Shown in pieces: positions 16,868 to 25,500 of a stretch of 64,000 bases of DNA; position 1 is the first letter of the stretch; each line of letters starts with the position of its first letter. Made by a program: the position numbers and the translations under genes. A model generated the notes under the pieces. That model saw nothing but the letters and a program-made list of their open reading frames with translations. It did no database searches and had not been told where the DNA came from. This DNA is from JAIXWP01 sp046309775. Lineage in GTDB: Bacteria; Bacteroidota; Bacteroidia; Flavobacteriales_D; Sanyastnellaceae. Location of the stretch: positions 1-64,000 of the forward strand of contig JBKCOM010000123.1 in NCBI GenBank assembly GCA_046309775.1. The letters are read 5' to 3'.

Positions 16868-17743
16868 TCATTGTGTGAATAGCAAAAGAGCCAAAGCGAG
16901 CGCACTTAGGGCAATACCGATATAGTTTTTTGTACTTAATTTTTCCTTGAAAAGTAAAATAGAAGCAAATGCTCCGACGATAACGACACTCAAATTATTA
17001 AGTGGCAGCACCGTCGATTTTGGCCATATTCCTATGTTATATGATTTTACTAAAAAGTAAATAGAACCGTAGTTGACCAAACCTAAAAAGATACCGGCGG
17101 CAATATCCCTAAGTGAAAGACTGTAATTTCCTTTTAGGTATTTGATGATGATGACTGTAACTCCAATCATTCCAGCTGTCATGAAGGGCAGGCAGCTATA
17201 CAGATTCATTTCATTTTCGTTTGTAGGGAAATTGCTGAAATGTGCTATGGAGAAATCAATGACAGTGCTTCCAAGTAAAATGAGGAGTGGGTAAATAATC
17301 ATTTTCGCGTTGAATCCGCCCGGAGCGTCCTTGAGCGAAGCGAACACGACGCCGGCAATTGCGAGCAAAATGGCTATAGTCTTAATAGTGCCGATGGTCT
17401 CGTTGGGGTCGGTAATTGCGAAAAGAATTACAGCCAAGGCCAGTGACATCTTAGAAGCAATCGTCGCAACGGATACACCAACTTTCTGCGCAGTAATGGC
17501 CATGAAATAAAAAATGGCGATGAAGATTCCGCCGAGTGATACACCAGCTACAGACCAAATAGGCCATTGCAAAGCAGTATGCACAGTAGCACTGAGATCG
17601 TTTACCATGAAAATCCCAATGGTGAAGGCGGTGATATAATTCGCTACAATGGCTTCGAATATTTTTATTCCTTTTATGTCAAAGTATTTGAATAGGAGAT
17701 AAATAGCGGCATTGGTGAGAATGCTGAAGAGGAGAAATATCAT
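16868..17743 (-). CDS. EamA/DMT-superfamily transporter
   Basis: A 291-residue inner-membrane protein with about ten hydrophobic segments arranged as two similar halves. This is the usual form of EamA exporters (drug/metabolite transporter superfamily). The end of the first half carries A-I-A-G-V-V-F-A-S and the C-terminus F-K-E-K-L-S-T-K-N-Y-I-G-I, as is usual for the family. Its substrate is unknown. Its ATG overlaps the TGA of ribD (ATGA), so the two are translationally coupled. A role in flavin-related transport would be speculation. Confidence 0.85.
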   Translation of the reverse strand: MIFLLFSILTNAAIYLLFKYFDIKGIKIFEAIVANYITAFTIGIFMVNDLSATVHTALQWPIWSVAGVSLGGIFIAIFYFMAITAQKVGVSVATIASKMSLALAVILFAITDPNETIGTIKTIAILLAIAGVVFASLKDAPGGFNAKMIIYPLLILLGSTVIDFSIAHFSNFPTNENEMNLYSCLPFMTAGMIGVTVIIIKYLKGNYSLSLRDIAAGIFLGLVNYGSIYFLVKSYNIGIWPKSTVLPLNNLSVVIVGAFASILLFKEKLSTKNYIGIALSALALALLLFTQ

Positions 17744-18792
17744 AGAGAATTATAGTAAAAGTCTAGTATGTCTTCGTTGGTGCTTGTGGTGAATGATGGG
17801 GCTATACCAAGGTCAGGTGAGGGCATGCCCGAAAGCAAATGCTTGGATGCTGTGAAAATGCGGACTTCATTCCAATAATCGCTGATGATAAATTGCTGTA
17901 GAGTATAACGCCCGCCTTCTACCAACAGCGATCGGATGTTTTGTTGATGGAGGTAATCCAGAATCACACCAACAGAATCGCGCTTCAAATCAAGAAATAT
18001 TCTATGAGGATTTACTTTCACTGTTGCTTCATTCTTGATGTCGCTGATGACAATCACTTTTGCATCATTTCGAAATACTTTATATGAGTTATCAAGCTCG
18101 CCCTTGGGATCAATGATGACGCGTACGGGATTTTTTCCAGCGTAAAATCGAGAAGTTAGTTCGGGATTGTCGATGATAACGGTGTTGTGTCCTACGAGAA
18201 TGGCATCTTCTTCTGTACGCCATTGATGCACTAGACGGCGCGCGCTTGGCCCTGAAATCGCGAATGAGCCTTTTTCGTTGTTGAGCCTTTGGATATCCAT
18301 AAATCCATCTCTGCTGCGCGCCCACTTTAGTGTCACATATGGTCTCTTGTGAATCAGACTGTGAAAGAAACGTCGATTAAGTTTTTTTCCTTCCTCCTCT
18401 AATACACCTAGGGTGACTTCTATACCGGCGTCGCGGAGCTTTTGAATACCTTTTCCAGCTACTTCTTCGTATGGATCGAGATTACAAACTACTACTCTGG
18501 GGATTTTGGACTCAATAATTAAGTCGGCACAAGGCGGTGTTTTACCGAAGTGTGCACATGGTTCCAGATTCACATATAATGTGCAACTGCTTAGGGCTGA
18601 TTTGTCTGTAATGGCGTTTATGGCATTCACTTCAGCATGTGGCATTCCTGCCGTATGATGAAATCCTTCGCCTATAATGACGTCGCCTTCATTTACAATG
18701 ACGCAGCCCACCAGCGGATTTGGGCTTGCTGTTGGGGTTGCGATGCCAGCGAGGGCAAGGCATCTGCTCATAAACGCTTCATGTTTTGACAT
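17740..18792 (-). CDS. ribD: Riboflavin biosynthesis protein RibD (deaminase/reductase)
   Basis: A 350-residue bifunctional enzyme for the second and third steps of riboflavin synthesis: it deaminates the pyrimidine and then reduces the ribosyl side chain. The N-terminal zinc deaminase domain (about 1-145) has H-A-E-V-N-A-I (His52, Glu54) and the zinc cysteines in P-C-A-H-F-G-K-T-P-P-C. The C-terminal reductase domain has V-T-L-K-W-A-R-S-x-D-G and L-L-V-E-G-G. The length is normal. Downstream it is coupled to the EamA transporter gene. No other rib genes are in the window. Confidence 0.95.
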   Translation of the reverse strand: MSKHEAFMSRCLALAGIATPTASPNPLVGCVIVNEGDVIIGEGFHHTAGMPHAEVNAINAITDKSALSSCTLYVNLEPCAHFGKTPPCADLIIESKIPRVVVCNLDPYEEVAGKGIQKLRDAGIEVTLGVLEEEGKKLNRRFFHSLIHKRPYVTLKWARSRDGFMDIQRLNNEKGSFAISGPSARRLVHQWRTEEDAILVGHNTVIIDNPELTSRFYAGKNPVRVIIDPKGELDNSYKVFRNDAKVIVISDIKNEATVKVNPHRIFLDLKRDSVGVILDYLHQQNIRSLLVEGGRYTLQQFIISDYWNEVRIFTASKHLLSGMPSPDLGIAPSFTTSTNEDILDFYYNSL

Positions 18793-18854
18793 GGTCGCGA
18801 AAATAGGGTAGAAGCTATAATTTTCAATTTTAACAAAAATTTCAGTACTTTGTA

Positions 18855-18886
18855 TTGTATAGTACCTAATAAAAGATATATCTTTG
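18855..18886 (+). promoter_or_regulatory. Promoter of the PadR/PspC operon
   Basis: TTG (18855-18857), a 21-base spacer, then TATCTTTG (18879-18886), a full consensus match. The ATG is 49 bases further. Confidence 0.65.
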
Positions 18887-18899
18887 CAACGTAATTAAC

Positions 18900-18919
18900 A
18901 AGGTTAAGCCTTTAACCTT
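18900..18919. promoter_or_regulatory. Candidate PadR operator in the leader
   Basis: AAGGTTAA-GCCT-TTAACCTT, perfect 8-bp arms with a 4-base centre, 7-14 bases after the predicted transcript start and 16 bases before the PadR ATG. The position suits autorepression. Confidence 0.55.
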
Positions 18920-18934
18920 ATTAAACCCGATACT

Positions 18935-19261
18935 ATGGATATAGAAAATGCAAAAGCGCAGATGCGCAAAGGAGTGCTGGAGTTCTGTATTCTTTCGGTG
19001 TTGCAACGTGGCGAGGCATATCCTTCTGACATCATGGCTGAGCTGAAAAGAGCCAGGCTTATTGTTGTCGAAGGAACATTGTATCCGCTATTGACACGCC
19101 TCAAGAATGATGGACTGCTCACTTATCGTTGGGAGGAAAGCACCCAAGGTCCTCCACGGAAGTATTACAAACTCACCGACACGGGGGCCACATTTTTAGT
19201 GGAGCTCCGCAAAACCTGGGACGAATTGGCGCATGCTGTTTCACAAACTACTAAATCATAA
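18935..19261 (+). CDS. PadR-family transcriptional regulator
   Basis: A 108-residue winged-helix regulator consisting of the PadR domain only. The motifs are K-G-V-L-E-F-C-I-L-S-V-L (about 12-23), then Y-P-S-D-I-M-A-E-L, then V-V-E-G-T-L-Y-P-L-L-T-R-L and R-K-Y-Y-K-L-T-D-T-G. These short PadR proteins usually sit before a PspC-domain gene in Bacteroidota and repress their operon. That arrangement is seen here: the PspC gene starts 4 bases after its stop. A perfect palindrome at 18900-18919 is a good candidate operator. Confidence 0.93.
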   Translation: MDIENAKAQMRKGVLEFCILSVLQRGEAYPSDIMAELKRARLIVVEGTLYPLLTRLKNDGLLTYRWEESTQGPPRKYYKLTDTGATFLVELRKTWDELAHAVSQTTKS

Positions 19262-19265
19262 TTCC

Positions 19266-20750
19266 ATGAATAAAACCATTTCCATAAATATAGGCGGTGC
19301 TGTCTTCAATATAGAAGAGGATGCATTTCAAGTACTAAAGTCATACCTCGATAGAATCAAACTCAATTTTGCAGGCGATGCTTCTGAGTCAGAAATTATG
19401 GCTGATATCGAAGGCCGCATTGCCGAATTGTTTTCGCAAAAAATGACTGAGGGCAAGAACGTAGTGGTTCTGAAAGATGTGGAGGAAGTGATTGCCGTAA
19501 TGGGCCAACCAGAGGATTATGCCACCGAGAGCAACGATAGTGGCAAAACATACTCTACCAACACCCAACACGATCGCCGCCGCGTATATCGAGATGAAGA
19601 CGACGCAATGGTTGGCGGTGTGGCCAGTGGATTGAGCTATCTGCTCGGTTGGGACCCCATTATTCTTAGAGCCATTTTCGTTGGATTGGTTTTCGTTGGC
19701 CCCGGAATTTTAGCCTACATTATTCTTTGGGCTGTTATTCCTGCAGCGAAAACAACTGCCGAAAAGTTAAAAATGCGTGGTGAGCCTGTCACTGTCGACA
19801 ACATCAGCAAGTTTGTGAGTCAAGAGGCAAAAGCAGCTTCAGAACGCGTCAATAAATGGGGCGAAAAGGCAAATTCAAAAGTCAATTCCTCCAATATGCG
19901 TCGCGCCAGCAGCGGCCTTTCAATCGTTGTGAGAAAAGTAATCGGAATTGCGTTTATTCTTTTTTCAATTTCCTGTCTGATCGGACTGATGACCGGCGCA
20001 TTTGTAGCAAACCTCGAATTGTTTGGAGCTAATGGAAACCTTGATTTTGCCACCGAATTGCTGAAGCTTGAGGATGGTATGCTATGGATGGTAATTGTAG
20101 GAGTTGGTCTTGCCATCTTATCACCGCTACTGGCAATCTTGTACGCAGGTATTCGCTTGCTGGTGGACAACAGCAGGCGTGTAAAAGGTTTAGGAATTTC
20201 ACTTACCATACTATTCTTTGTCGGAATCATTATGGCGATCTGGGGTGGTGGAAATATTGGTCGACAGTTTAGAAGAGAAGGAGAAGTGACCAACACCATT
20301 GCAATAAATGTGTTGCCAACAGATACTTTGGAAATAAATGTTTTGCCTGATACCATCTTTACTGGTCGTTCGCAGAATGTAAATCATGATTTGATGGATT
20401 TGGTAAAAATGGAAACCGATAGAATCATTTATGGTGCTAATGTTCGATTCAACATCTATGATACGGAAGCCGGAGAACAAGCCCGACTCGAGTTGGAAAG
20501 ACACGCCAGTGGTTCTTCTCTTATTGAGGCTGGAGAGCGCGCTGCGAGAATAGAATATGAATATGAGTGGACAGGTAAAGTGCTGACACTTGAGCCATAT
20601 TTTACCACTCCATCATCAGATGCCTTCAGAGCCCAGGAGGTAGAAGTGAGGCTTTATCTTCCAAAAGGTACACAAGTGAAGTTAAATGAAAACGTCGACC
20701 TTATCAGTTGGCTTCCGACGGAGGATTCGAATATTTATGTGGTTGAGTAA
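19266..20750 (+). CDS. PspC-domain membrane protein
   Basis: A 494-residue protein starting M-N-K-T-I-S-I-N-I-G-G. The N-terminal cytoplasmic domain (about 1-70) contains A-D-I-E-G-R-I-A-E-L-F. The PspC domain follows at about 102-165 with G-V-A-S-G-L-S-Y-L-L-G-W-D, then two hydrophobic stretches ending I-L-W-A-V-I-P. Three more membrane segments lie between about 220 and 345, and the C-terminal 150 residues are extracytoplasmic beta-rich. PspC proteins respond to envelope stress. The upstream in-frame start at 19233 lies inside padR and is not needed. It forms an operon with PadR and ends at a strong terminator. Confidence 0.88.
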   Translation: MNKTISINIGGAVFNIEEDAFQVLKSYLDRIKLNFAGDASESEIMADIEGRIAELFSQKMTEGKNVVVLKDVEEVIAVMGQPEDYATESNDSGKTYSTNTQHDRRRVYRDEDDAMVGGVASGLSYLLGWDPIILRAIFVGLVFVGPGILAYIILWAVIPAAKTTAEKLKMRGEPVTVDNISKFVSQEAKAASERVNKWGEKANSKVNSSNMRRASSGLSIVVRKVIGIAFILFSISCLIGLMTGAFVANLELFGANGNLDFATELLKLEDGMLWMVIVGVGLAILSPLLAILYAGIRLLVDNSRRVKGLGISLTILFFVGIIMAIWGGGNIGRQFRREGEVTNTIAINVLPTDTLEINVLPDTIFTGRSQNVNHDLMDLVKMETDRIIYGANVRFNIYDTEAGEQARLELERHASGSSLIEAGERAARIEYEYEWTGKVLTLEPYFTTPSSDAFRAQEVEVRLYLPKGTQVKLNENVDLISWLPTEDSNIYVVE

Positions 20751-20767
20751 GTAGATTTTTTTTGATG

Positions 20768-20800
20768 AAAAAAGCCCGCTTTGAAAGGCGGGCTTTTTCA
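20768..20800. terminator. Bidirectional terminator between PspC and arginase-family genes
   Basis: AAAAAGCCCGC and GCGGGCTTTTT form a stem with a T-run on one side and an A-run on the other. It serves both convergent genes. Confidence 0.9.
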
Positions 20801-20814
20801 TTTTTATAAAAAAA

Positions 20815-21777
20815 TTAATTCATTTCTACTTGTCGCGCTACCTTTTGCAGGATTTCAAACACAGTCTCTGCCATTACATTTTCACTATCCAAAGTAGGAT
20901 TTACCTCTGTGAATTCCAAACAACAGATTTTTTCATTCTGCAATAATTCCAAAATCAAATCTGCTGCTTCGCGCTCGTTGATGCCTCCTTTCACTGGCGT
21001 GCCAGTTCCTCTTGAGATTGAAGGGTCCATAGAGTCCACATCAAAGCTGATATAAATTTTATCACACGCTGAAAGATATTTTAGCAATTCGCGAGAAAGC
21101 TTGGTGACACCCGTTTTGCGGAGCTCATTGGTAGTCACCACCTTTACCTTATTCTTTTTGATAAGAGCCGCTTCTTGATCTTCAAAATCACGCAGCGTAA
21201 CATAAATGAGATCTCGGTATTCGATTTTGGGTGCGCTATCACCAATGGTTTTAAGCATTTCCCAAAGTTCTATCGTTTCATAGTCAAGGTCATTTACTTT
21301 TTCTTCAATATTATCTTCATTAAGAGCTGTGGAAAGCGGCATACCGTGTATGTTTCCGCTGGGGCTGGTATAAGGTGAGTGCAAATCTGCGTGTGCATCA
21401 ATCCAAATCACCCCGAGTCTCGATTCGGGATAGGCCATTTTAATTCCAGCAATAGTGCCGCCCGCGTTGCTGTGGTCTCCTGATAGTATCAGAGGGAAAC
21501 GTGCGTCGCGAAGGGTATCTCTCACCGCCGCACCAATTCTTTCATACATCTTTAGCACACTGCGAATGTGCTTTGCATAGCGGCTACCAGGGTTATTGTA
21601 CAATGCTTGGTTATCATTTGGGATAACAATGCTCTTGTATTTTCTGAAAAACTGTGAGCGGAAATCCAAAGCCGCAATTTTGATGGCTTCTACACCCAAA
21701 CTCGCACCTCTTGTTCCTGCACCAACCTCACTTGGTACTTCAATAAGTCGGATGTTTTTTGTCTTTTTTGTGGTCAT
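20815..21777 (-). CDS. Arginase/agmatinase-family hydrolase, probable arginase
   Basis: A 320-residue manganese enzyme of the ureohydrolase family. Metal ligands are visible as S-G-D-H-S (His), W-I-D-A-H-A-D-L-H (Asp, His, Asp) and S-F-D-V-D-S-M-D-P (two Asp). The S-G-N-I-H-G-M-P-L stretch after the second motif is more like arginase than agmatinase, which suggests hydrolysis of arginine to ornithine and urea. Formiminoglutamase cannot be ruled out. It is cytoplasmic, a single gene, convergent with the PspC gene across the shared terminator. Confidence 0.85.
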   Translation of the reverse strand: MTTKKTKNIRLIEVPSEVGAGTRGASLGVEAIKIAALDFRSQFFRKYKSIVIPNDNQALYNNPGSRYAKHIRSVLKMYERIGAAVRDTLRDARFPLILSGDHSNAGGTIAGIKMAYPESRLGVIWIDAHADLHSPYTSPSGNIHGMPLSTALNEDNIEEKVNDLDYETIELWEMLKTIGDSAPKIEYRDLIYVTLRDFEDQEAALIKKNKVKVVTTNELRKTGVTKLSRELLKYLSACDKIYISFDVDSMDPSISRGTGTPVKGGINEREAADLILELLQNEKICCLEFTEVNPTLDSENVMAETVFEILQKVARQVEMN

Positions 21778-21894
21778 ACATTTCCGTTTTCGGGCTTAAA
21801 AAGTGACTTGATTTAAATCAAAATTGTACTTTTTTATCCTCATTTCGGCGTCAAATTTAGGCAAGTTTGCCCATCTAATGGGTATTGCTTGTGG

Positions 21895-21902
21895 TATCTT
21901 TG
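21895..21902 (+). promoter_or_regulatory. -7 element of the thioredoxin-fold gene
   Basis: TATCTTTG, an exact match, ends 7 bases before the chosen ATG at 21910, so the mRNA may have almost no leader. It overlaps the first codons of the longer frame from 21889, which argues against that start. Confidence 0.6.
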
Positions 21903-21909
21903 CGCCTTT

Positions 21910-22587
21910 ATGACTCAAGAGATGAATTCTTTTCCTAGGATAATATACGTTTATGATGCCCTTTGTGGCTGGTGTTTCGGTTTTAAGCAAAATATTTTGC
22001 GCCTTCACGATGAGTACGCAGCATCATTCACTTTTGAGGTGCTCAGTGGCAATATGGTACCGGTTGAAAATAAGCAACACATCGGAGTTATGGCCTCCTA
22101 TATTGCTGGAGCATATCAAAGAGTGGAAGAGATGACCGGATGTAAATTTGGTGAGGGCTATTTGCACCATATTTTCAACCCTCATGAAAGTGAGTTAGAA
22201 CTTTCCTCCGAGATGCCAGGTCTTGCATTGACTGCCTTGAAACAACTAAAACCTGAAAGGGCGTTTGAGTTTGCGGCAGCACTTCAAAACAAAATGATGG
22301 TAGACGGTAAAGACCTCTCTGCAGACGAGGTCTATTTTCAATTGGCTGCAGAGGTTGGTCTAGATCCTACAGCATTCGTAGAGTCTCTTCACACCGAAGA
22401 TACTAGAGATTTGGCCCATGCAGAATTTGCTATGGTAAAGCAATTGGGCATTACAGGGTTTCCCTGTGTATTGGTGCAAACTGATGAGCGAAAATTGTAC
22501 ATGGTCGCACGGGGATATACACATTACAATGATTTAAAGCTGCGTGTAGACAAGGTAATCGAAGATTATCGCATTGCTAATAACTGA
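21910..22587 (+). CDS. DsbA-family thioredoxin-fold oxidoreductase (CGWC)
   Basis: A 225-residue protein with no signal peptide, so probably cytoplasmic. The redox motif C-G-W-C is at residues 19-22 in Y-V-Y-D-A-L-C-G-W-C-F-G-F. A cis-proline region G-I-T-G-F-P-C-V-L-V lies at about 181-190. The helical insert between them is like DsbA/FrnE proteins (COG3531-like, from memory). The ATG at 21910 was preferred over 21889 because a promoter element overlaps the earlier codons; 21925 is another option. Its TGA overlaps an ATG of the tamB frame, so the two genes are likely coupled. Confidence 0.85.
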   Translation: MTQEMNSFPRIIYVYDALCGWCFGFKQNILRLHDEYAASFTFEVLSGNMVPVENKQHIGVMASYIAGAYQRVEEMTGCKFGEGYLHHIFNPHESELELSSEMPGLALTALKQLKPERAFEFAAALQNKMMVDGKDLSADEVYFQLAAEVGLDPTAFVESLHTEDTRDLAHAEFAMVKQLGITGFPCVLVQTDERKLYMVARGYTHYNDLKLRVDKVIEDYRIANN

Positions 22588-25500
22588 TGAGACGGGCACA
22601 ATTTGTGCCTGTAAAAACTATTATCTTGCTCGGTTATAATCGCATGTTTAGAAGAATCCTGAAAATAATTCGAAATGTCATCATCGCGCTATTGCTGTTG
22701 GGACTCATCGGTTATTTTGCCATTCAGCAGCCCGGCTTTCAAACATGGTTGACTCAACGCGTTGCCGGATACCTTAGCAATGAGCTCGGCACGAAGGTAA
22801 CAGTAGGAAGAGTAGAAATAGACCTTTGGGCCCGTCTGCTTATCAAAGATCTATACATTGAGGATCAGCACCAAGATACACTTGCTTTTATCCCAGAACT
22901 AAGGCTTAGAACCTATCAGCTAGATCAACAGTCGGGGGTAATTAGCATTGGTTCTGCGGAAATGGAAAGTCCTACTTTCAAAATGCGCAAGTACGCTTCC
23001 GATAGCACATTCAACTATGGATTTATCATTGATTATATCGATAGATTGAGCAGTCCTACAGATACAAGTGCCGCCACCACAGTAAAAATTAGTCAACTTA
23101 AGATTTCCAATGCACGCTTTATTTATGATAACGAGCATCGCCCGCCGCGTGGAGTATTTGGTTTGGACTGGAATCACATGCTGGTCAGTCAAATGAATCT
23201 CGATTTTCAGGATTTTGTATCGGATGAGAATGGAATTAGTGCGACCATTCATGATATATCGGGTAAAGATGTCTCTGGTTTGGAGGTTAAGAAGTTTGTG
23301 AGCGACCTCCAAATCGGTGATGGAAAAGTAGTGATGGATAATTCCGATATCGCTTTTAATTCATCCAATCTCATAGGCGATTTGATTTTTAAGTTGAATG
23401 ATATCGAAGATATGGACTATTTCGAAACGCGTGTGAAAATGGATCATGTGTTTGATAATACCGTTCTTCAAATTGGTGACTTAGCCTATTTCGTTAGCGA
23501 TCTTGAGGGCCTCGACAAAACCATTACCATTTCTGGAAATGTAAAAGGAACCGTTGATCAACTCAAGGGTAAGAATATTCAAATAGATTTTGGGGAGTCT
23601 TCTTATTTCAAAGGTAATTTTAGTATGGATGGGCTTCCAGATATCGAGCAGACATATATTAATCTTGATGTAAAAGAGATTACTTCCAATAAACAAGAGC
23701 TGGAGCGAATTCAAATCCCTCCATTCAAAGAAAAAGTTTATCTAAAGACACCTGCCAACTTTGACGTCTTGGGCCAGATGAGATTTGCAGGAAATTTCAC
23801 TGGGTTCATTAATGACTTCGTTGCTTTCGGCAGCTTGAATTCGGCAATAGGATCGGTGTCTGGGGATATTTCATTTAGGGAAGACGAGCGCATTAAAGAT
23901 TATGTTTATAAAGGAAGCGTTCAGACCAATCAATTTGATCTCGGGAAATTCTACAGTGATAAAAATTTGGGTCCTCTCACTTGTGATGTATCCGTGGATG
24001 GTTCGGGGTTATCGGTCGATAAGCTCGATCTAAGTTTTGTGGGAGAGGTGAATAGCATTTTTGCTAATGGATATAATTTTACCAACGTTACTACCGACGG
24101 CACCTTTAAGGAAAGATATTTTGATGGAGAAGTTTTTATCAGAGATCCCAATGCAGAGATAGATTTTATCGGACAAGTTGATTTTAGAAATAAAACTGCA
24201 ATTTTGGACTTTGCAGCAGACATTCACCACGTAGACTTAAAAGCTGTAAACATTTTAACTCAATACAATTACTCTTCTATCAGCGGAGAAATAGACGTTA
24301 GAAGTGAAGGATTAGATTTTGCCAATTTTGAAGGAACCATTGCAGCACGCGACATTACTTATTGTGCGAAGTCGAAAGACTACCATATCGACCGATTTAA
24401 TATTCGTGCGGAGAGAGGGAGTGAGATAAAATTCGTTTTAGATAGTGATATTGCCGTGGCTGTGCTTACCGGTGATTTTGATATCGAAGAATTAGGACCT
24501 TCTTTTGAGGATATTCTAAGTGAAATCATTCCCAATTTCAAGCCTCCGATTCGGACTCACAGGGAACAAAAATTTGACTTGAACTTGCGTATTTTGAATT
24601 TCGATCAAGTTAGTGAAGTGTTTATTCCTGAACTAAAGATTGCTCCTGCGACGTTCATCGATGTGAGAGTTGATGAAACGAAATCCTTTTTTGAAATCAA
24701 TGCCACAAGCGCGAAGATTTCATATTTGAATAATGAAATTAGAGGGATGACAATCGACGCACGCAGACCCGATCAGTCATTGTATTTCAACATCAATAGT
24801 GATGGCTTGTATGTGGGAGAGAGCTTGTCATTTGCCGACTTTGCAATTGATGGTCGTGCTGATAAAGACACCATCTACACGGCAATGGCTTGGGGAAATT
24901 CAAGCTCAAGACATAGTGGTGACCTAAACGGAAAATTTCAGGTACGCGGATTCGAAAACTATGATTTTATCTTTGATCGAAGCGCTGTCACCATCGATCA
25001 ACAAAAATGGAATTTCACCCAAGGAGCGCGCATCAGTATGGATAGCACTCAATACGAGTTTAAAGGGCTTTCCATTTTTAATCAAAATCAAAAGTTAGAT
25101 ATCAACGGACTGATTTCAGAAAAACCCAGCGATGAGTTAATTTTAAACCTTACTGCTGTTGATGTTTCAAATATCAACTCCTTTACTGGGGGAGAACCTT
25201 TGCTCTACGGAACCCTGAGTGGCAATGCAGCATTTCGTAATTTATATCAGACTTCTATTTTTACAAGTGATTTGACATTAATTGATTTCAAACTCAATGA
25301 CTATTCAGTTGGAGATATCTGTGTTGAGTCGCTTTATGATAATGCGCTCAAACGTTTGAGAATAGATGGTGACATCGAAAAGGATAAGATGAAACCACTT
25401 GCATTTGCTGGATATTATAAACTCAATGATGAGGATAGTCCTCTTGACTTAGTGGCAACCATTAAAGATTTTGATTTGGCTTTCATCAATGAGTTTTTAG

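Noticed and set aside
19820..20356. Minus-strand frame of 178 codons inside the PspC gene
   Set aside because: Shadow of a supported gene; composition unlike real proteins of the window.
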